A DNA stretch of 55,980 nucleotides from an uncultured Prevotellaceae bacterium (GTDB lineage Bacteria; Bacteroidota; Bacteroidia; Bacteroidales; UBA932), in assembly GCA_947166905.1 (NCBI GenBank), contig CAMVFZ010000013.1, positions 1 to 55,980 on the forward strand. The letters run 5' to 3'. The position numbers were made by a program, and so were the translations under genes. Positions 20,838-30,681 of this stretch are shown piece after piece. Position 1 is the stretch's first letter. Each line of letters starts with the position of its first letter. Below the pieces are notes generated by a model. The model saw only the letters and a program-made list of their open reading frames with translations, was not told where the DNA came from and did not search any database.

Positions 20838-22511
20838 TTAGTTCTGCGAACCATAACCGGGATTCTGCTTCATGTTCGGGTTGGAAAGCAGCTCGGAAGC
20901 AGGAATTGCAAAGATAGTCATGTGAGAAGAGAAGCCCTGACCAAGCATAGCGCCACCCTTCCAAGGCCACAGGAATGTGTCGGAAGTGAAGAGGCCGTAA
21001 CGGATAAGGTCTGTTCTGCGGTGACCCTCCCAAAGGAGCTCACGGGCACGCTCTGCTACCAGGAAGTCCTGAGTAATAGAAGTGGGAGCTGCAACTCCGG
21101 CCCTGTCGGCAAGCTGCTTCAGGTAAGGAAGTGCTGCAGACGCCTGATTCAGGTGCATGCAGGCCTCGGCGTAGATAAGAATGATTTCTCCCAGACGGAT
21201 CATAGGGAAGTCTACATCGCTGTAGCCCTTGATCTTTGCAGTCTCGTTGAACTGTTCTGCGGTCTGGTCATGAGGAATGTTATTGTACTTGAGGCAAGAC
21301 CAACCCTGCAGGAACTTGGAAAGGTCGGAAATACTCTCTTCCCTAGGTTTGGCGGGATCATCTTTAGTCTCAATGGTCGGAGTGATATAGAACAACTGAC
21401 CACGCTTGTCTGCGATTGTATAATCGCCGGTGGTATAGTCCTGACCGGTTACATTGAAGTATTTCTGTACATATTCATAAGGAACGCGCATACCGCCCCA
21501 GCCACCGTTTACGCCATTGGGATGGCTATCGTCGGTAACGTCGGCGGAAGCGATGGCAGCAAAGGTAAGGAGGGTTGTACCACCCCATGACTGAGTCTGC
21601 TCTGCATTGTAATCAACGCCCCAGAGGATTTCCTTAAGAGCATCAGGATTCTGGCCGTTGTCACCGCGGAAGAGGTCTGCGTAGTTGCTGCAAAGGCCAT
21701 AACCCATGCCAAAGATGCGCTCGCAAACAGCCTTTGCCTCGGCCCACTTTTCAACGCCTGCATAAACAGGAGCGTTCAAGTAAACGCGGGCAAGAAGGCC
21801 AAGTGCAGAACCAATGTCAGCACGGGGATAGTTGTTGCGTGCTGCAGGAAGGGCGGTTCCATCGGAAGTAAGGTCAACAAGCTCGCTTACAATGTACTCA
21901 TAAGCCTGCTCGCGGCTTGCATACTCCGGATTGACAGCACCGAAGGGTGATTCCTCTGTAGTGAAAGGAACTGCACCGAATACATCCATTGCCATCCAGT
22001 AGAGGTAAGCACGCAGGAAACGGGCCTCTGCACGCATCTGGGCAACCTTTTGCTTAACAGCATCGCTGCAGCCACGGTCGCTCAACTTGCCGTCAGTAGT
22101 CTGACGGAGGAACTCGTTAACGTATGAAACACCCTGCAATGTACGAACATAGACTGCATAGGAAGCATCGTTATTGGCATCTGACCAGGTATTGGTGTTG
22201 ATGGCAGCAACCCATGCGTCACCGTTCCATGCGCACTTTGCAGCATCGGAAGAAATCTCGTTCAGTGACCAGAACGCACGAATTAGTTCCGAGGCTCCGG
22301 GGTCACTGACATTAAGGTCGGTAACATCGCAGGAAACGAACTGGAAGTAAATCTTGGCAAGGCCAGACAGATAAGAATCTTCTGAAGAAGTGTATGCCGT
22401 CTCAGAAGTAGTATCGGTCTTATTCAAGGGCAGTGTGTTAAGGTCGTTCACGCAGGATGCGAGAAGGGCTGTTACTGCAATGGCTGCCAGAATATTGTAT
22501 ATCTTTTTCAT
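20838..22511 (-). CDS. susD: SusD-like starch-binding outer-membrane lipoprotein
   Basis: The ATG 22509-22511 is chosen over an upstream GTG, giving 557 residues with a lipobox (LLASC, Cys20). The helical TPR-like core and the C-terminal RagB/SusD end are visible: MRAEARFLRAYLYWMAMDVFG near residue 165, then RLGEIILIYAEACMHL and ARELLWEGHRRTDLIRYG toward the C-terminus. The protein caps the SusC pore and binds starch chains at the cell surface. It lies 12 nt after SusC, in the normal SusC-SusD order, and 15 nt before the SusE/F-like gene. Confidence 0.95.
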   Translation of the reverse strand: MKKIYNILAAIAVTALLASCVNDLNTLPLNKTDTTSETAYTSSEDSYLSGLAKIYFQFVSCDVTDLNVSDPGASELIRAFWSLNEISSDAAKCAWNGDAWVAAINTNTWSDANNDASYAVYVRTLQGVSYVNEFLRQTTDGKLSDRGCSDAVKQKVAQMRAEARFLRAYLYWMAMDVFGAVPFTTEESPFGAVNPEYASREQAYEYIVSELVDLTSDGTALPAARNNYPRADIGSALGLLARVYLNAPVYAGVEKWAEAKAVCERIFGMGYGLCSNYADLFRGDNGQNPDALKEILWGVDYNAEQTQSWGGTTLLTFAAIASADVTDDSHPNGVNGGWGGMRVPYEYVQKYFNVTGQDYTTGDYTIADKRGQLFYITPTIETKDDPAKPREESISDLSKFLQGWSCLKYNNIPHDQTAEQFNETAKIKGYSDVDFPMIRLGEIILIYAEACMHLNQASAALPYLKQLADRAGVAAPTSITQDFLVAERARELLWEGHRRTDLIRYGLFTSDTFLWPWKGGAMLGQGFSSHMTIFAIPASELLSNPNMKQNPGYGSQN

Positions 22512-22523
22512 AATCACGTCCTC

Positions 22524-25500
22524 CTAGAAGTTAAGATTTACACGGAGTGAATAAGTACGCGGGCGAGGCCAGATAGAAGAATCTACGCCGTTTACGCTCG
22601 GAATCTCAGGATCCAGGCCGCTGTAACCAGTGATTACGAATACGTTCTGGACAGAGAGGGCAAGACGAAGCTTGGAGCCCTTCCAGCACTTGAACTCAGG
22701 GAAGGTGTAACCAAGGTTGATATCGTCTACGCGGAAGAAGGATGCGTTCTCAAGGAAGAGGTCTGATGTGTACTGCTCGATAGAGTTGGTACCCACGAAA
22801 CCGGTCTCCTTAACATACCTGAGGTAGTTGTCTACGGAAACATTTGCAGCTACATAGTTAGCAGAAGAGTTTCCGCCCTTGACATTGTTGAATACCCAGT
22901 TGCCTACTGAACCGTGGCCGTTGAAGCCGAAGTCCCAGTTCTTGTAGTTGAACTTGAGGTTTACACCGTAGAAGAAGTCCGGATTAGGGCTCTTGTCGCT
23001 CATATAGCGGTCTGCGGTGGTAATGACGCCGTCACCGTCACGGTCTACGAAACCGTTCTGGATAGGCTTACCATTGTGGTCGTAAAGCTGCTGGTAAGGA
23101 TAGAAGGTATAAGGTGCATAGCCTACCATGTGGCGGGCGATGGTGTTACCTGTACCACCACTGATACCGCTGACCTCAATTGCATAGCCATCATCGTCGG
23201 TATTGTTCAGCTTGGTGAATTCAACCTTCTGGAAAGTACCGTTGAAGCCCAAAGAGAGGGACATATCATTGGTCTCGATAGGAATTACGTTAACTGCGAA
23301 CTCGATACCCTGGTTACGCATAGAACCGACGTTGGTAAGGAGTGAGTTACCAAAGTTTGCACCCATCGGGGTAAGTACCCAGTTCAGGAGGTCCTTGGTA
23401 TCACGACGATAAACATCTACGCTACCGGTGATGCGGTCAGAGGCGAAGCCCCAGTCGATACCTGCATTGTAAGTAGTGGTGGTCTCCCACTTGATGTTGG
23501 GATCGTATGCTTTAGGAGTAAGATAGAAGCTATAATTACCACCACCCATGTTGTACTTACGGTAAACGTCTGTTGACAGTCCATAAGCTGCAAGATAAGG
23601 ATAGTTGGAACCGATTTCCTGCTGACCAGTCTGGCCCCATGAAGCACGGAGCTTGAGGGCGGACAGAACTGAATTATCCTTCAGGAAATGCTCCTGCTTG
23701 ATGTTCCATGCAAGTGCTGCTGAAGGGAAGAGACCCCAGCGCTTGTCCTTTGCAAAGCGTGAAGAACCATCGTCACGGAGTGTGAAGGTAAGGAGGTAGC
23801 GGGAATCGTAAGAGTAATTGATACGTCCGTAGAAAGATACCAGATAGTTCTCTGTCTTCCAGTAAGGATAACGCTCTGCTGCGGTTTCACCATCATTCAG
23901 CTTGACCTCGTCGGTAAGGTTGAACTTGGAAACGTCGCGGTCCTTGCCATAGAAGTGCTGCCAGGAGTAACCTGCCATTACATCTACGCGGTGTTTGCCA
24001 AACTCATGGTTATAGTTTGCATAGAACTCCAACAGGGCGTTGCTCCTGAGATGGAACCAGTCTGTATACTGGCCGATGCGGGGGTTCTCTGTATCCTTGT
24101 AAGCATTGAAGGAACCGGGAAGTGAACCAACCTTACCATTGGTGTGGGACATATCCAGACCAAGGTTAAGGTTGAAGCGAAGATCCTCGAAGCCATGAAC
24201 CTTGTAGTCAAACTGTGCGTTACCAATGAAACGGAGAGCCTTGGCTACGTCACGGTTGCCATAAAGCATGTCCATAGGGTTGGTGGCGGCAAGGTTATCC
24301 GGGGTGAAAGCATCACCGGAACCGTTACCATAGTTGAACCAACCGTTGGTGGTTGAATAGTCGATGCTGCCGTTTGTCTTGTAGGCATGAATCGGAAGAG
24401 TAGGGTTGTAGAAAGCTGCAGTACCTACTGCGCCGCCGTCAGCCTTGTCTTCCTGTGTGAAAACGCCCTTTGCGTTGATGTTAACAGAAAGGTGCTCTTT
24501 GAAGAACTTGGGGCTGAGTGAAAGGTCAAGGGTTCCCTTGTTGTACTCGGAGGTCTTGAGGGTACCCTTCTGGTTCATATAGCCTACAGAGAAGCGGTAA
24601 GGCAGGCCCTTCAGGGTGCCGTAAACGCTGGCGTTGTGGTCCTGAGAGAAGGCGGTGCGGAAGATCTGGTCATACCAGTTGGTATTGTAGTGACCAAGCT
24701 TGGCGATGAATGCCTGACCGGTTTCTGTATCCTTAGGGTAGGTCTCATAAACGAAGTTGCGGAACTCGTCTGCGCCCATAATCTTAAGCCTGTTCACGTT
24801 ATGTGAAACGCTGAAGCTTCCGGTATAGGAAACCTTGGGCTCTTCTACGCCTGCGGAACCTTTCTTGGTAGTGATAATGATGACACCGTTAGATGCACGT
24901 GAACCGTAGATTGCTGCGGAAGATGCGTCCTTAAGGACGGTGAAGCTCTCGATATCGGCAGAGTTGACAGCCTCAAGAGGGTTGGTCATACCTTCACCAC
25001 CGTTATCTGCCAGCGGAACGCCGTCGATAACGATAAGAGGGTTGTTGGATGCGTTAAGGGAAGCTGCACCACGGATACGGATTGTTGAACCTGCACCAGG
25101 GCGGCCATCACCGGAGATGATCTGAAGACCGGCAACCTTACCCTTGAGCATGTCCTGGGTAGAAACGATTGCGCCTCTGTTGAGTTCTTCCGTCTTGATG
25201 GCGGTAACGGAACCTGTCATGTCGTTTTTCTTGACAGTACCGTAACCGATCACAACCACCTCGTTGAGGAAATTATCGTCCTCAGTGAGAGTTACAGTTG
25301 CAGGAACTTCCGATGCCTTGAAAGACTGGGAAGAATAACCAATGCAACTGAAAACTACGGTTGCGTCCGCCGAAGAGACGGTGAGTACGTAGTCGCCGTC
25401 CAAACCGGTAGAAGTACCGTTGGTGGTACCCTGCTCCAGTACGGTTGCACCGATAACCGGGCCCAATGCGTCGACCACTACTCCCTTAACCTGATATCCG

Positions 25501-25571
25501 CCCTGGGCGGACATAGTAGTAGCAGCCACGCTTGTGAGCAGGACAACTACTGCGGTTAGAATCTTTTTCAT
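22524..25571 (-). CDS. susC: SusC/RagA-type TonB-dependent receptor
   Basis: The 1015-residue outer-membrane receptor has a signal peptide ending near MSAQGG, a carboxypeptidase-D-regulatory-like domain (about 25-95), a TonB-box-like stretch EVVVIGYGT (about 105-115) and a plug domain with GSTIRIRGAASL and IDGVPL. A 22-strand barrel follows and ends in YSLRVNLNF with the terminal aromatic residue. It imports maltooligosaccharides together with SusD, driven by TonB. The gene is second in the operon, 38 nt after the MFS transporter. Confidence 0.95.
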   Translation of the reverse strand: MKKILTAVVVLLTSVAATTMSAQGGYQVKGVVVDALGPVIGATVLEQGTTNGTSTGLDGDYVLTVSSADATVVFSCIGYSSQSFKASEVPATVTLTEDDNFLNEVVVIGYGTVKKNDMTGSVTAIKTEELNRGAIVSTQDMLKGKVAGLQIISGDGRPGAGSTIRIRGAASLNASNNPLIVIDGVPLADNGGEGMTNPLEAVNSADIESFTVLKDASSAAIYGSRASNGVIIITTKKGSAGVEEPKVSYTGSFSVSHNVNRLKIMGADEFRNFVYETYPKDTETGQAFIAKLGHYNTNWYDQIFRTAFSQDHNASVYGTLKGLPYRFSVGYMNQKGTLKTSEYNKGTLDLSLSPKFFKEHLSVNINAKGVFTQEDKADGGAVGTAAFYNPTLPIHAYKTNGSIDYSTTNGWFNYGNGSGDAFTPDNLAATNPMDMLYGNRDVAKALRFIGNAQFDYKVHGFEDLRFNLNLGLDMSHTNGKVGSLPGSFNAYKDTENPRIGQYTDWFHLRSNALLEFYANYNHEFGKHRVDVMAGYSWQHFYGKDRDVSKFNLTDEVKLNDGETAAERYPYWKTENYLVSFYGRINYSYDSRYLLTFTLRDDGSSRFAKDKRWGLFPSAALAWNIKQEHFLKDNSVLSALKLRASWGQTGQQEIGSNYPYLAAYGLSTDVYRKYNMGGGNYSFYLTPKAYDPNIKWETTTTYNAGIDWGFASDRITGSVDVYRRDTKDLLNWVLTPMGANFGNSLLTNVGSMRNQGIEFAVNVIPIETNDMSLSLGFNGTFQKVEFTKLNNTDDDGYAIEVSGISGGTGNTIARHMVGYAPYTFYPYQQLYDHNGKPIQNGFVDRDGDGVITTADRYMSDKSPNPDFFYGVNLKFNYKNWDFGFNGHGSVGNWVFNNVKGGNSSANYVAANVSVDNYLRYVKETGFVGTNSIEQYTSDLFLENASFFRVDDINLGYTFPEFKCWKGSKLRLALSVQNVFVITGYSGLDPEIPSVNGVDSSIWPRPRTYSLRVNLNF

Positions 25572-25609
25572 TTGGAGTGTAGTTTTATTGTTTAGTATTA
25601 GTTGTTTTG

Positions 25610-26983
25610 TTATTTCTCTTTCACGAATCTTACGGCGATGCTGCCCATTGCCATGAAGATTGCGGCGATGATAAACATTCCTACGGCTACGGTGCTGTCG
25701 GCCTGAGCCTTGGAAACAGTATCCAGAGTCTCATAAACAGCCTTTCCGCCGGGTACAAGCACGCCACGGAGCAAGCTTACCATCACGCCGCCAAGCAGAC
25801 CCATGCAAATCTGGGGAATGGTGACGGTGAAGTTGAAAATGCCCATATAGGCACCGCTGCTGCGCGCGTCGATAGCTCTAGAGAGTATTGAATAAGGCAT
25901 CGCGAGCACGCCCGCCCACGCGATACCTATGAATATCATGGGGAAAATCATCGCCACCTTGCCGGTGCAGAAGGCCAGGCTTGCATAGCCGATGGCGCCG
26001 CAAAGAAGGCAAAGTGCGTAAACAGTCTTGTTGCCATATTTGTTGGCAAGCCTTGTCATAAGGAGGGAGATGATGCAGGCCGATACGGGATAAACGGCGT
26101 TGAGCACTCCCGTCCAGGTCTGGGCCTCTCCGTTGAGCACCTCGGAGCCATTGATGAAGGCGCGGGTTACAAGCGGCTGAAGGTAGTTCCACATAAGGAA
26201 AAGGGCCGCCCATGAGAAGAACTGCACTACGCCAAGCTGGATCATGGTCTTGGGAGTGGTCTTAAGCAGGGTCCAGAAGCTCTTTTTAGGCTCTGCGGCA
26301 AGGGAATCCCCTTCTGCGGCGCTGTACTCTGCGAACTCCTTGGGAGGATACTCCTTAACCTTGAATACGGTCACCAGTACGCTCAGGAACAGGATGGCTG
26401 CTCCGGCATAGTAGGACCATGCGACATGCTGCGGGGCATGACCAGGGACCTCGGCGTCTGAAGCGCCAAAGACATGGGTCATAATAAGCGGCAGCAACGC
26501 GCCGATTATAGAACCAAGGTTAATGAGGAAGGTCTGAACAACAAAGCCCTGGGTTTTCTGGCTGTCGTCCAGCATATCCGTAACCAGGGCACGGAAAGGC
26601 TGCATGGTTACGTTGAAGGACAGGTCCATGAACAGGAAAACCAGAGCACCCATAAGCAGCGGGGCAAAAGCCAGCAGCTTGGGGCAGTTGGGCATCAGGA
26701 ACAGGGCCAGGGTTGAAATAACTGCGCCGAACAGTATGTACGGACGACGGCGGCCCAGCTTTGTCCAAGTGCCGTCAGAGAACATTCCTATGATGGGTTG
26801 CACCACAAGGCCGGCCAGCGGGGCTGCAAGCCAGAAGAGACTAAGGCTTGAGAGGTCCGCGCCAAAAGACTTGAGCAGGCCGGATGTGTTGCTGTTCTGT
26901 AGCGAATAGCCAATCTGGACTCCCAGGAACCCGAAGCTCAGGTTCCATATCTGCCAGAATGATAGTTGAGGTTTACGTTTCAT
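25610..26983 (-). CDS. MFS sugar transporter (SLC45/maltose-type)
   Basis: The start is placed at the ATG 26981-26983 (MKRKPQLSFWQIW) instead of an upstream TTG; the product has 457 residues and about 12 membrane segments. The block SDGTWTKLGRRRPYI after the second segment is the typical MFS loop motif, and the opening FWQIWNLSFGFLGVQIGY resembles the group of maltose/sucrose transporters found in many polysaccharide loci. It should carry maltose or maltooligosaccharides across the inner membrane. It is the first gene of the starch operon, downstream of a -7 element and operator-like palindromes. Confidence 0.9.
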   Translation of the reverse strand: MKRKPQLSFWQIWNLSFGFLGVQIGYSLQNSNTSGLLKSFGADLSSLSLFWLAAPLAGLVVQPIIGMFSDGTWTKLGRRRPYILFGAVISTLALFLMPNCPKLLAFAPLLMGALVFLFMDLSFNVTMQPFRALVTDMLDDSQKTQGFVVQTFLINLGSIIGALLPLIMTHVFGASDAEVPGHAPQHVAWSYYAGAAILFLSVLVTVFKVKEYPPKEFAEYSAAEGDSLAAEPKKSFWTLLKTTPKTMIQLGVVQFFSWAALFLMWNYLQPLVTRAFINGSEVLNGEAQTWTGVLNAVYPVSACIISLLMTRLANKYGNKTVYALCLLCGAIGYASLAFCTGKVAMIFPMIFIGIAWAGVLAMPYSILSRAIDARSSGAYMGIFNFTVTIPQICMGLLGGVMVSLLRGVLVPGGKAVYETLDTVSKAQADSTVAVGMFIIAAIFMAMGSIAVRFVKEK

Positions 26984-26990
26984 CGGTTTA

Positions 26991-27003
26991 TTAAACGTTT
27001 TAA
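26991..27003. promoter_or_regulatory. Palindromic operator candidate at the start of the starch operon
   Basis: TTAAACGTTTTAA has an AAACGTTT core, the CG-centred palindrome style of LacI-family operators. It lies between the -7 element (27008-27015) and the first start codon. A second CGTTTT...AAAACG pair occupies 27023-27037, upstream of the -7 element. No LacI or SusR gene is seen in the window, so the regulator is unknown. Confidence 0.4.
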
Positions 27004-27007
27004 CGAA

Positions 27008-27015
27008 CAAAAGTA
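27008..27015 (-). promoter_or_regulatory. -7 promoter element of the starch utilisation operon
   Basis: The minus strand reads TACTTTTG, matching TAnnTTTG, 24 nt before the ATG of the MFS gene. It is flanked on both sides by palindromic CGTTTT/AAAACG motifs. No consensus -33 element was found at the usual distance, as expected for an activator-dependent promoter. Confidence 0.6.
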
Positions 27016-27103
27016 ACTATATCGTTTTAAAAAAACGGTTCAATCCCGACGAACGGTCGAAAATACAGGATGAACGGTAATTATTTATTTCCAAATTTTT
27101 GCC

Positions 27104-27111
27104 TATCTTTG
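27104..27111 (+). promoter_or_regulatory. -7 promoter element for the LytS/LytTR operon
   Basis: TATCTTTG matches TAnnTTTG and lies 28 nt before the ATG at 27140. It is divergent from the starch operon promoter about 90 bp away, so the two share one regulatory region. Confidence 0.65.
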
Positions 27112-27139
27112 AATTTACTAATCAAAACCACCACATAAT

Positions 27140-28501
27140 ATGGCCGTAAGATATGACAACAGTCTGGTGATTCACGGGTTCGCGCTCCTGCACGCGGCCA
27201 CTACCGTGCTGTGCTTCGCGGCAGAGATTGACGACTCCATCTTCCTTACCGTCTGGACCATGGCAATGACGGTAATGCTCTGCAACATAAAACAGCTTTC
27301 CGTAGAGTTCACGGCTATCAGTGTAGTACTTGTCAACATCATCGGATATGGTCTTGGAATGGCCTGTGCGGCCGGCATAGACCTGCTGACCGATATCGAT
27401 TTCCTGACCCACGCGGCATCTACCTTCATAACAACGGAAGTCCTTGGCTGGAGCATTGTTTTCCTGATTCCCGGCAGCAACCGGAAAGAGGGCGACATAA
27501 AGGACAGTTGGCTGTGGCTGGCCATACTGGGAGTCCTCTTTGCCAGGATTCTGGTGGGGCTGTTGTCTTCGCAAGAGCTGTTTGCCAGCGTTCCGCTGTC
27601 GGAGGCCGTTTCCATGCTGGCATCCAACTCCGGCGGACTGCTGCTGCTAATCTGCGCCAACATCATCCTGCTGCACCGCATCCACAGGGGGGAAGGCTTC
27701 AAGAACAGGAAGACATCGGTAATATGGCATTTTGCACTGTTCCTGGGCTGCCCTGCGCTCAGCGTGCTGATGATGGCCCTGGACATCCCGGTTAAATACG
27801 AAGAGACCTTTACCCTGCCTCTATGCGTCGAGCTGTTCATACTTGCATTCATAGCCCAGGCGGCCGCTTATTCCATTATATATCTGGTTTACTACGTAGC
27901 CTCTACGCGCCGCAGGATGGAAGCCGAGCGCGCCAAGAGCCTGGCGGCCAAAATGGAGTACCACAACCTGAAGCAGCAGGTTAACCCCCACTTCCTTTTC
28001 AATTCCCTGAACGTTCTTGACGCCCTCATTGTCCAGGGAGGCAAAGAGAAAGCGCGCTCTTACATACGCAAGCTGGCCAAACTGTACCGCTACATGCTAA
28101 GCAGCGACAACGAGGCCCTGGTGCCGCTTTCAGAGGAGCTGGACTACGTTAATATGTATACAGACCTGCTGCAGGTGCGCTTCCCCAGCGGCATAGAGAT
28201 TTCCGTCGAGCCGGCGGCAGAAGCCCTTGAACGATATGTGGTCAAGTACTCCGTGCAGATGCTCGTAGAAAACGCGTACAAGCACAATTCAATATCGGAC
28301 GAAAATCCTTTGAAAATCAGCATAACGGCCGATACCACCAAGGTAACGGTCACAAACAACCGCATTCCAAAACTCAGTAAAACAGAGTCTACTGGCCTGG
28401 GGCTCAAGTACATAAGGCAAAACTACCTAAACCACGGAGCCCGCGACATAGAAATTAAAGACACGGCCGATGTTTACTCTGTATCACTCCCACTTTTGTA
28501 A
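27140..28501 (+). CDS. LytS/YpdA-type sensor histidine kinase
   Basis: The 453-residue protein has about seven or eight N-terminal membrane segments (residues 10-255), a short coiled linker (RRRMEAERAKSLAAKMEY) and a His_kinase domain. The phosphoacceptor His284 lies in LKQQVNPHFLFNSLN, and the ATP-binding N box is LVENAYKHN near residue 380, with a G box GLGLKYI. It lacks a separate periplasmic sensor domain, so the signal is probably read within the membrane. It is 3 nt from the LytTR regulator gene, its evident partner. The position next to the starch operon suggests, but does not prove, a role in sugar control. Confidence 0.9.
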   Translation: MAVRYDNSLVIHGFALLHAATTVLCFAAEIDDSIFLTVWTMAMTVMLCNIKQLSVEFTAISVVLVNIIGYGLGMACAAGIDLLTDIDFLTHAASTFITTEVLGWSIVFLIPGSNRKEGDIKDSWLWLAILGVLFARILVGLLSSQELFASVPLSEAVSMLASNSGGLLLLICANIILLHRIHRGEGFKNRKTSVIWHFALFLGCPALSVLMMALDIPVKYEETFTLPLCVELFILAFIAQAAAYSIIYLVYYVASTRRRMEAERAKSLAAKMEYHNLKQQVNPHFLFNSLNVLDALIVQGGKEKARSYIRKLAKLYRYMLSSDNEALVPLSEELDYVNMYTDLLQVRFPSGIEISVEPAAEALERYVVKYSVQMLVENAYKHNSISDENPLKISITADTTKVTVTNNRIPKLSKTESTGLGLKYIRQNYLNHGARDIEIKDTADVYSVSLPLL

Positions 28502-28504
28502 AAT

Positions 28505-29263
28505 ATGAAAGCTTTTATCATAGAAGACGAAATAATGGCGCAGGCGACCCTTGCCGCATCTCTTTTGGAACTTTTCCCGGACATTTCAATCGCCGGAACG
28601 GCCAAAAGCGTAAAGGAAGCCGTGGCCTGGCTGTCCGATCCCTCCAACAAGCCGGACATTATCTTCATGGACGTTGAACTCTCCGACGGCAAATGCTTCG
28701 AGATTTTCCGCCAGACAGAGGTAGCGGCCCCCGTTATCATGACAACGGCATATGACACCTACGCCGTAAAAGCTTTCGAGGTCAATTCCCTGGACTATCT
28801 CCTAAAGCCGATAGAGCCTGCGGCCCTGCAGCGGGCCGTAGAACGCTGCAAGAGCAGGGCCGGCGGGGCCCAGAACGCCGATCTGGAGAAGCTTATGGCA
28901 GCTCTTCAGACGCCCAAGCCCGCATTCAAGGAGACAATCCTTGTACAGTTCGGAGACCACCTTATCCCGCTCCGCTGCGCCGACATCTCCTTTATATATT
29001 CAGAAGACAAGTCAAATCACATAGTGACCACAACCGGCACTCAGTACATGATAGACGAAACCCTTGACAGTATCGCCGCCAAACTGGATCCGGAGCAGTT
29101 CTTCAAGATTTCACGCAGCTGCGTTATCGCAAGAAAAGCCGTAGGCAGCCTTACCAAACTGCTTGGCGGCCGCCTACGAATAGAGCTTGCTCAAAAAAGT
29201 AAAATCTCGCCGGAAGTCTCACGCTCCCGCACCGACGCCTTCCTTGCCTGGATGGCGAAATAA
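28505..29263 (+). CDS. LytTR-family response regulator
   Basis: The 252-residue regulator has a receiver domain with phosphoacceptor Asp56 (IIFMDVELS), the conserved Thr/Lys positions in MTTAYDTYAVKAF and DYLLKPIE, and a C-terminal LytTR DNA-binding domain (about 145-250; ISFIYSEDKSNHIVTT, FKISRSCVIA). The partner kinase is encoded just upstream and the NhaC gene starts 12 nt downstream. LytTR regulators bind direct repeats upstream of the -35 region; the divergent starch promoter region is a natural candidate target. Confidence 0.92.
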   Translation: MKAFIIEDEIMAQATLAASLLELFPDISIAGTAKSVKEAVAWLSDPSNKPDIIFMDVELSDGKCFEIFRQTEVAAPVIMTTAYDTYAVKAFEVNSLDYLLKPIEPAALQRAVERCKSRAGGAQNADLEKLMAALQTPKPAFKETILVQFGDHLIPLRCADISFIYSEDKSNHIVTTTGTQYMIDETLDSIAAKLDPEQFFKISRSCVIARKAVGSLTKLLGGRLRIELAQKSKISPEVSRSRTDAFLAWMAK

Positions 29264-29275
29264 CAAAATTTTCAA

Positions 29276-30634
29276 ATGGCAGTTACTCCTTACAGATATT
29301 TGCGGGAGTTGGGAAAGACTCTGACCCAGCACCGGCCGCTAAGCCTCAGGCCCCACAACAACTGGATGGCGCTGAGCCCGCTGGCGGTATTCCTTATAGT
29401 TTACCTAGTATCGTCAATCGTGGCCGGGGACTTTTATAAAGTTCCTATCGTCTCCGCTTTTCTGGTTGCAGCGGTTTACGGCATCTTCATCTGCCGCGGC
29501 GGAGATTTGGACCGTCGCATTGCCATTTTTTCCGAGGGCGCAGGCGGCAAGAATGTCCTGCTGATGATATGGATTTTTGTCCTTGCCGGAGCCTTTGCCA
29601 ATACTGCCAAGGTCATTGGCGCTGTAGATGCGACGGTGGCTTTAACCACCTCCCTGCTGCCTGGGAACCTGCTTTTGGCTGGAATGTTTGTGGCCGCCTG
29701 TCTGGTTTCGATGGCCGTAGGCACCAGTGTGGGAACCATTGCGGCATTAATGCCGATAGCTGCCGGTGTGGCCGGCCCCGCGGGCTTTGACATAGCCCTT
29801 GTTGCCGCAGCAATAACCGGCGGAGCCTTCTTTGGCGACAACCTGTCATTCATTTCCGATACTACCATCGCAGCAACCCGTACCCAAGGTTGTAAAATGT
29901 CAGAGAAATTCAAAGCGAACCTGGAGCTTGCGCTTCCGGCAGCGATAATTGTCTGCGCCATATATGTTTTCCTGGGCTCCGGAGCAGCTTCCATTGAGGC
30001 CTCGGCGGATATTAATTACATAAAAGTCCTTCCCTATCTGGCAGTTATAGTATTGGCAGTCAGCGGAGTAAATGTGATGGTTGTGCTGTCGCTGGGAATA
30101 GTGATAAACGGCATCATCGGCTTTGTCTGCGGAGATTTCGGTTGGGTGGGTTGGCTTGAATCCATCGGCAATGGAATTGCAGGAATGGGAGATTTGATTA
30201 TTGTGACGATGCTGGCTGGCGGCGTGATGGAAATCATCCGTTATAACGGCGGCATCGACTTTGCCGTGGCCCGTCTTACGGCCCGTATCAAGGGCCGCAG
30301 GGGTGCGGAGTTCTGTATTGCAGCCCTTGTAAGTCTGGCCAATCTTTGTACGGCGAACAACACAATCGCAATTATCTCTACCGGAGAAATTGCAAAGAAC
30401 ATTACCAGCCAATACGGCCTCAAACCGCGTCGTACGGCCAGTTTGCTGGATACTTTCTCTTGTATAGTCCAGGGAATTCTGCCTTATGGAGCGCAGCTTC
30501 TTATGGCCGCCGGACTGGCTGGCGTGGGAGCGCTTTCCATTATACAATATCTGTTCTACCCGATGGCGCTTTTTGTAATAACCTGCCTGTCCATATTATT
30601 CTTTAAAGGCAGGACGACCAACAAAAAGGTTTGA
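29276..30634 (+). CDS. NhaC-family Na+/H+ antiporter-like membrane protein
   Basis: This is a 452-residue inner-membrane protein with about 11-12 hydrophobic segments and the NhaC-type blocks MAVGTSVGTIAALMPIA, GGAFFGDNLSFISDTTIAA and FSCIVQGILPYGAQLLM. The GDNLSFISDTT motif is typical of the family, whose members exchange sodium for protons or organic acids. It belongs to the LytS-LytTR operon by spacing (12 nt). The stop codon sits in a short AAAGGT/ACCTTT stem that could act as a weak terminator before the next promoter. Confidence 0.88.
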   Translation: MAVTPYRYLRELGKTLTQHRPLSLRPHNNWMALSPLAVFLIVYLVSSIVAGDFYKVPIVSAFLVAAVYGIFICRGGDLDRRIAIFSEGAGGKNVLLMIWIFVLAGAFANTAKVIGAVDATVALTTSLLPGNLLLAGMFVAACLVSMAVGTSVGTIAALMPIAAGVAGPAGFDIALVAAAITGGAFFGDNLSFISDTTIAATRTQGCKMSEKFKANLELALPAAIIVCAIYVFLGSGAASIEASADINYIKVLPYLAVIVLAVSGVNVMVVLSLGIVINGIIGFVCGDFGWVGWLESIGNGIAGMGDLIIVTMLAGGVMEIIRYNGGIDFAVARLTARIKGRRGAEFCIAALVSLANLCTANNTIAIISTGEIAKNITSQYGLKPRRTASLLDTFSCIVQGILPYGAQLLMAAGLAGVGALSIIQYLFYPMALFVITCLSILFFKGRTTNKKV

Positions 30635-30662
30635 CCTTTTCAAAACTATTTTCTTAAATTTG
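30630..30662 (+). promoter_or_regulatory. Promoter for the antiporter-amylomaltase operon
   Basis: TTTG at 30630-30633 and TAAATTTG at 30655-30662 are spaced 21 bp, close to the Bacteroidetes -33/-7 pattern. The ATG is at 30682. It overlaps the end of the NhaC gene. Confidence 0.6.
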
Positions 30663-30681
30663 TAGGAACAAGTTTAAGAAG

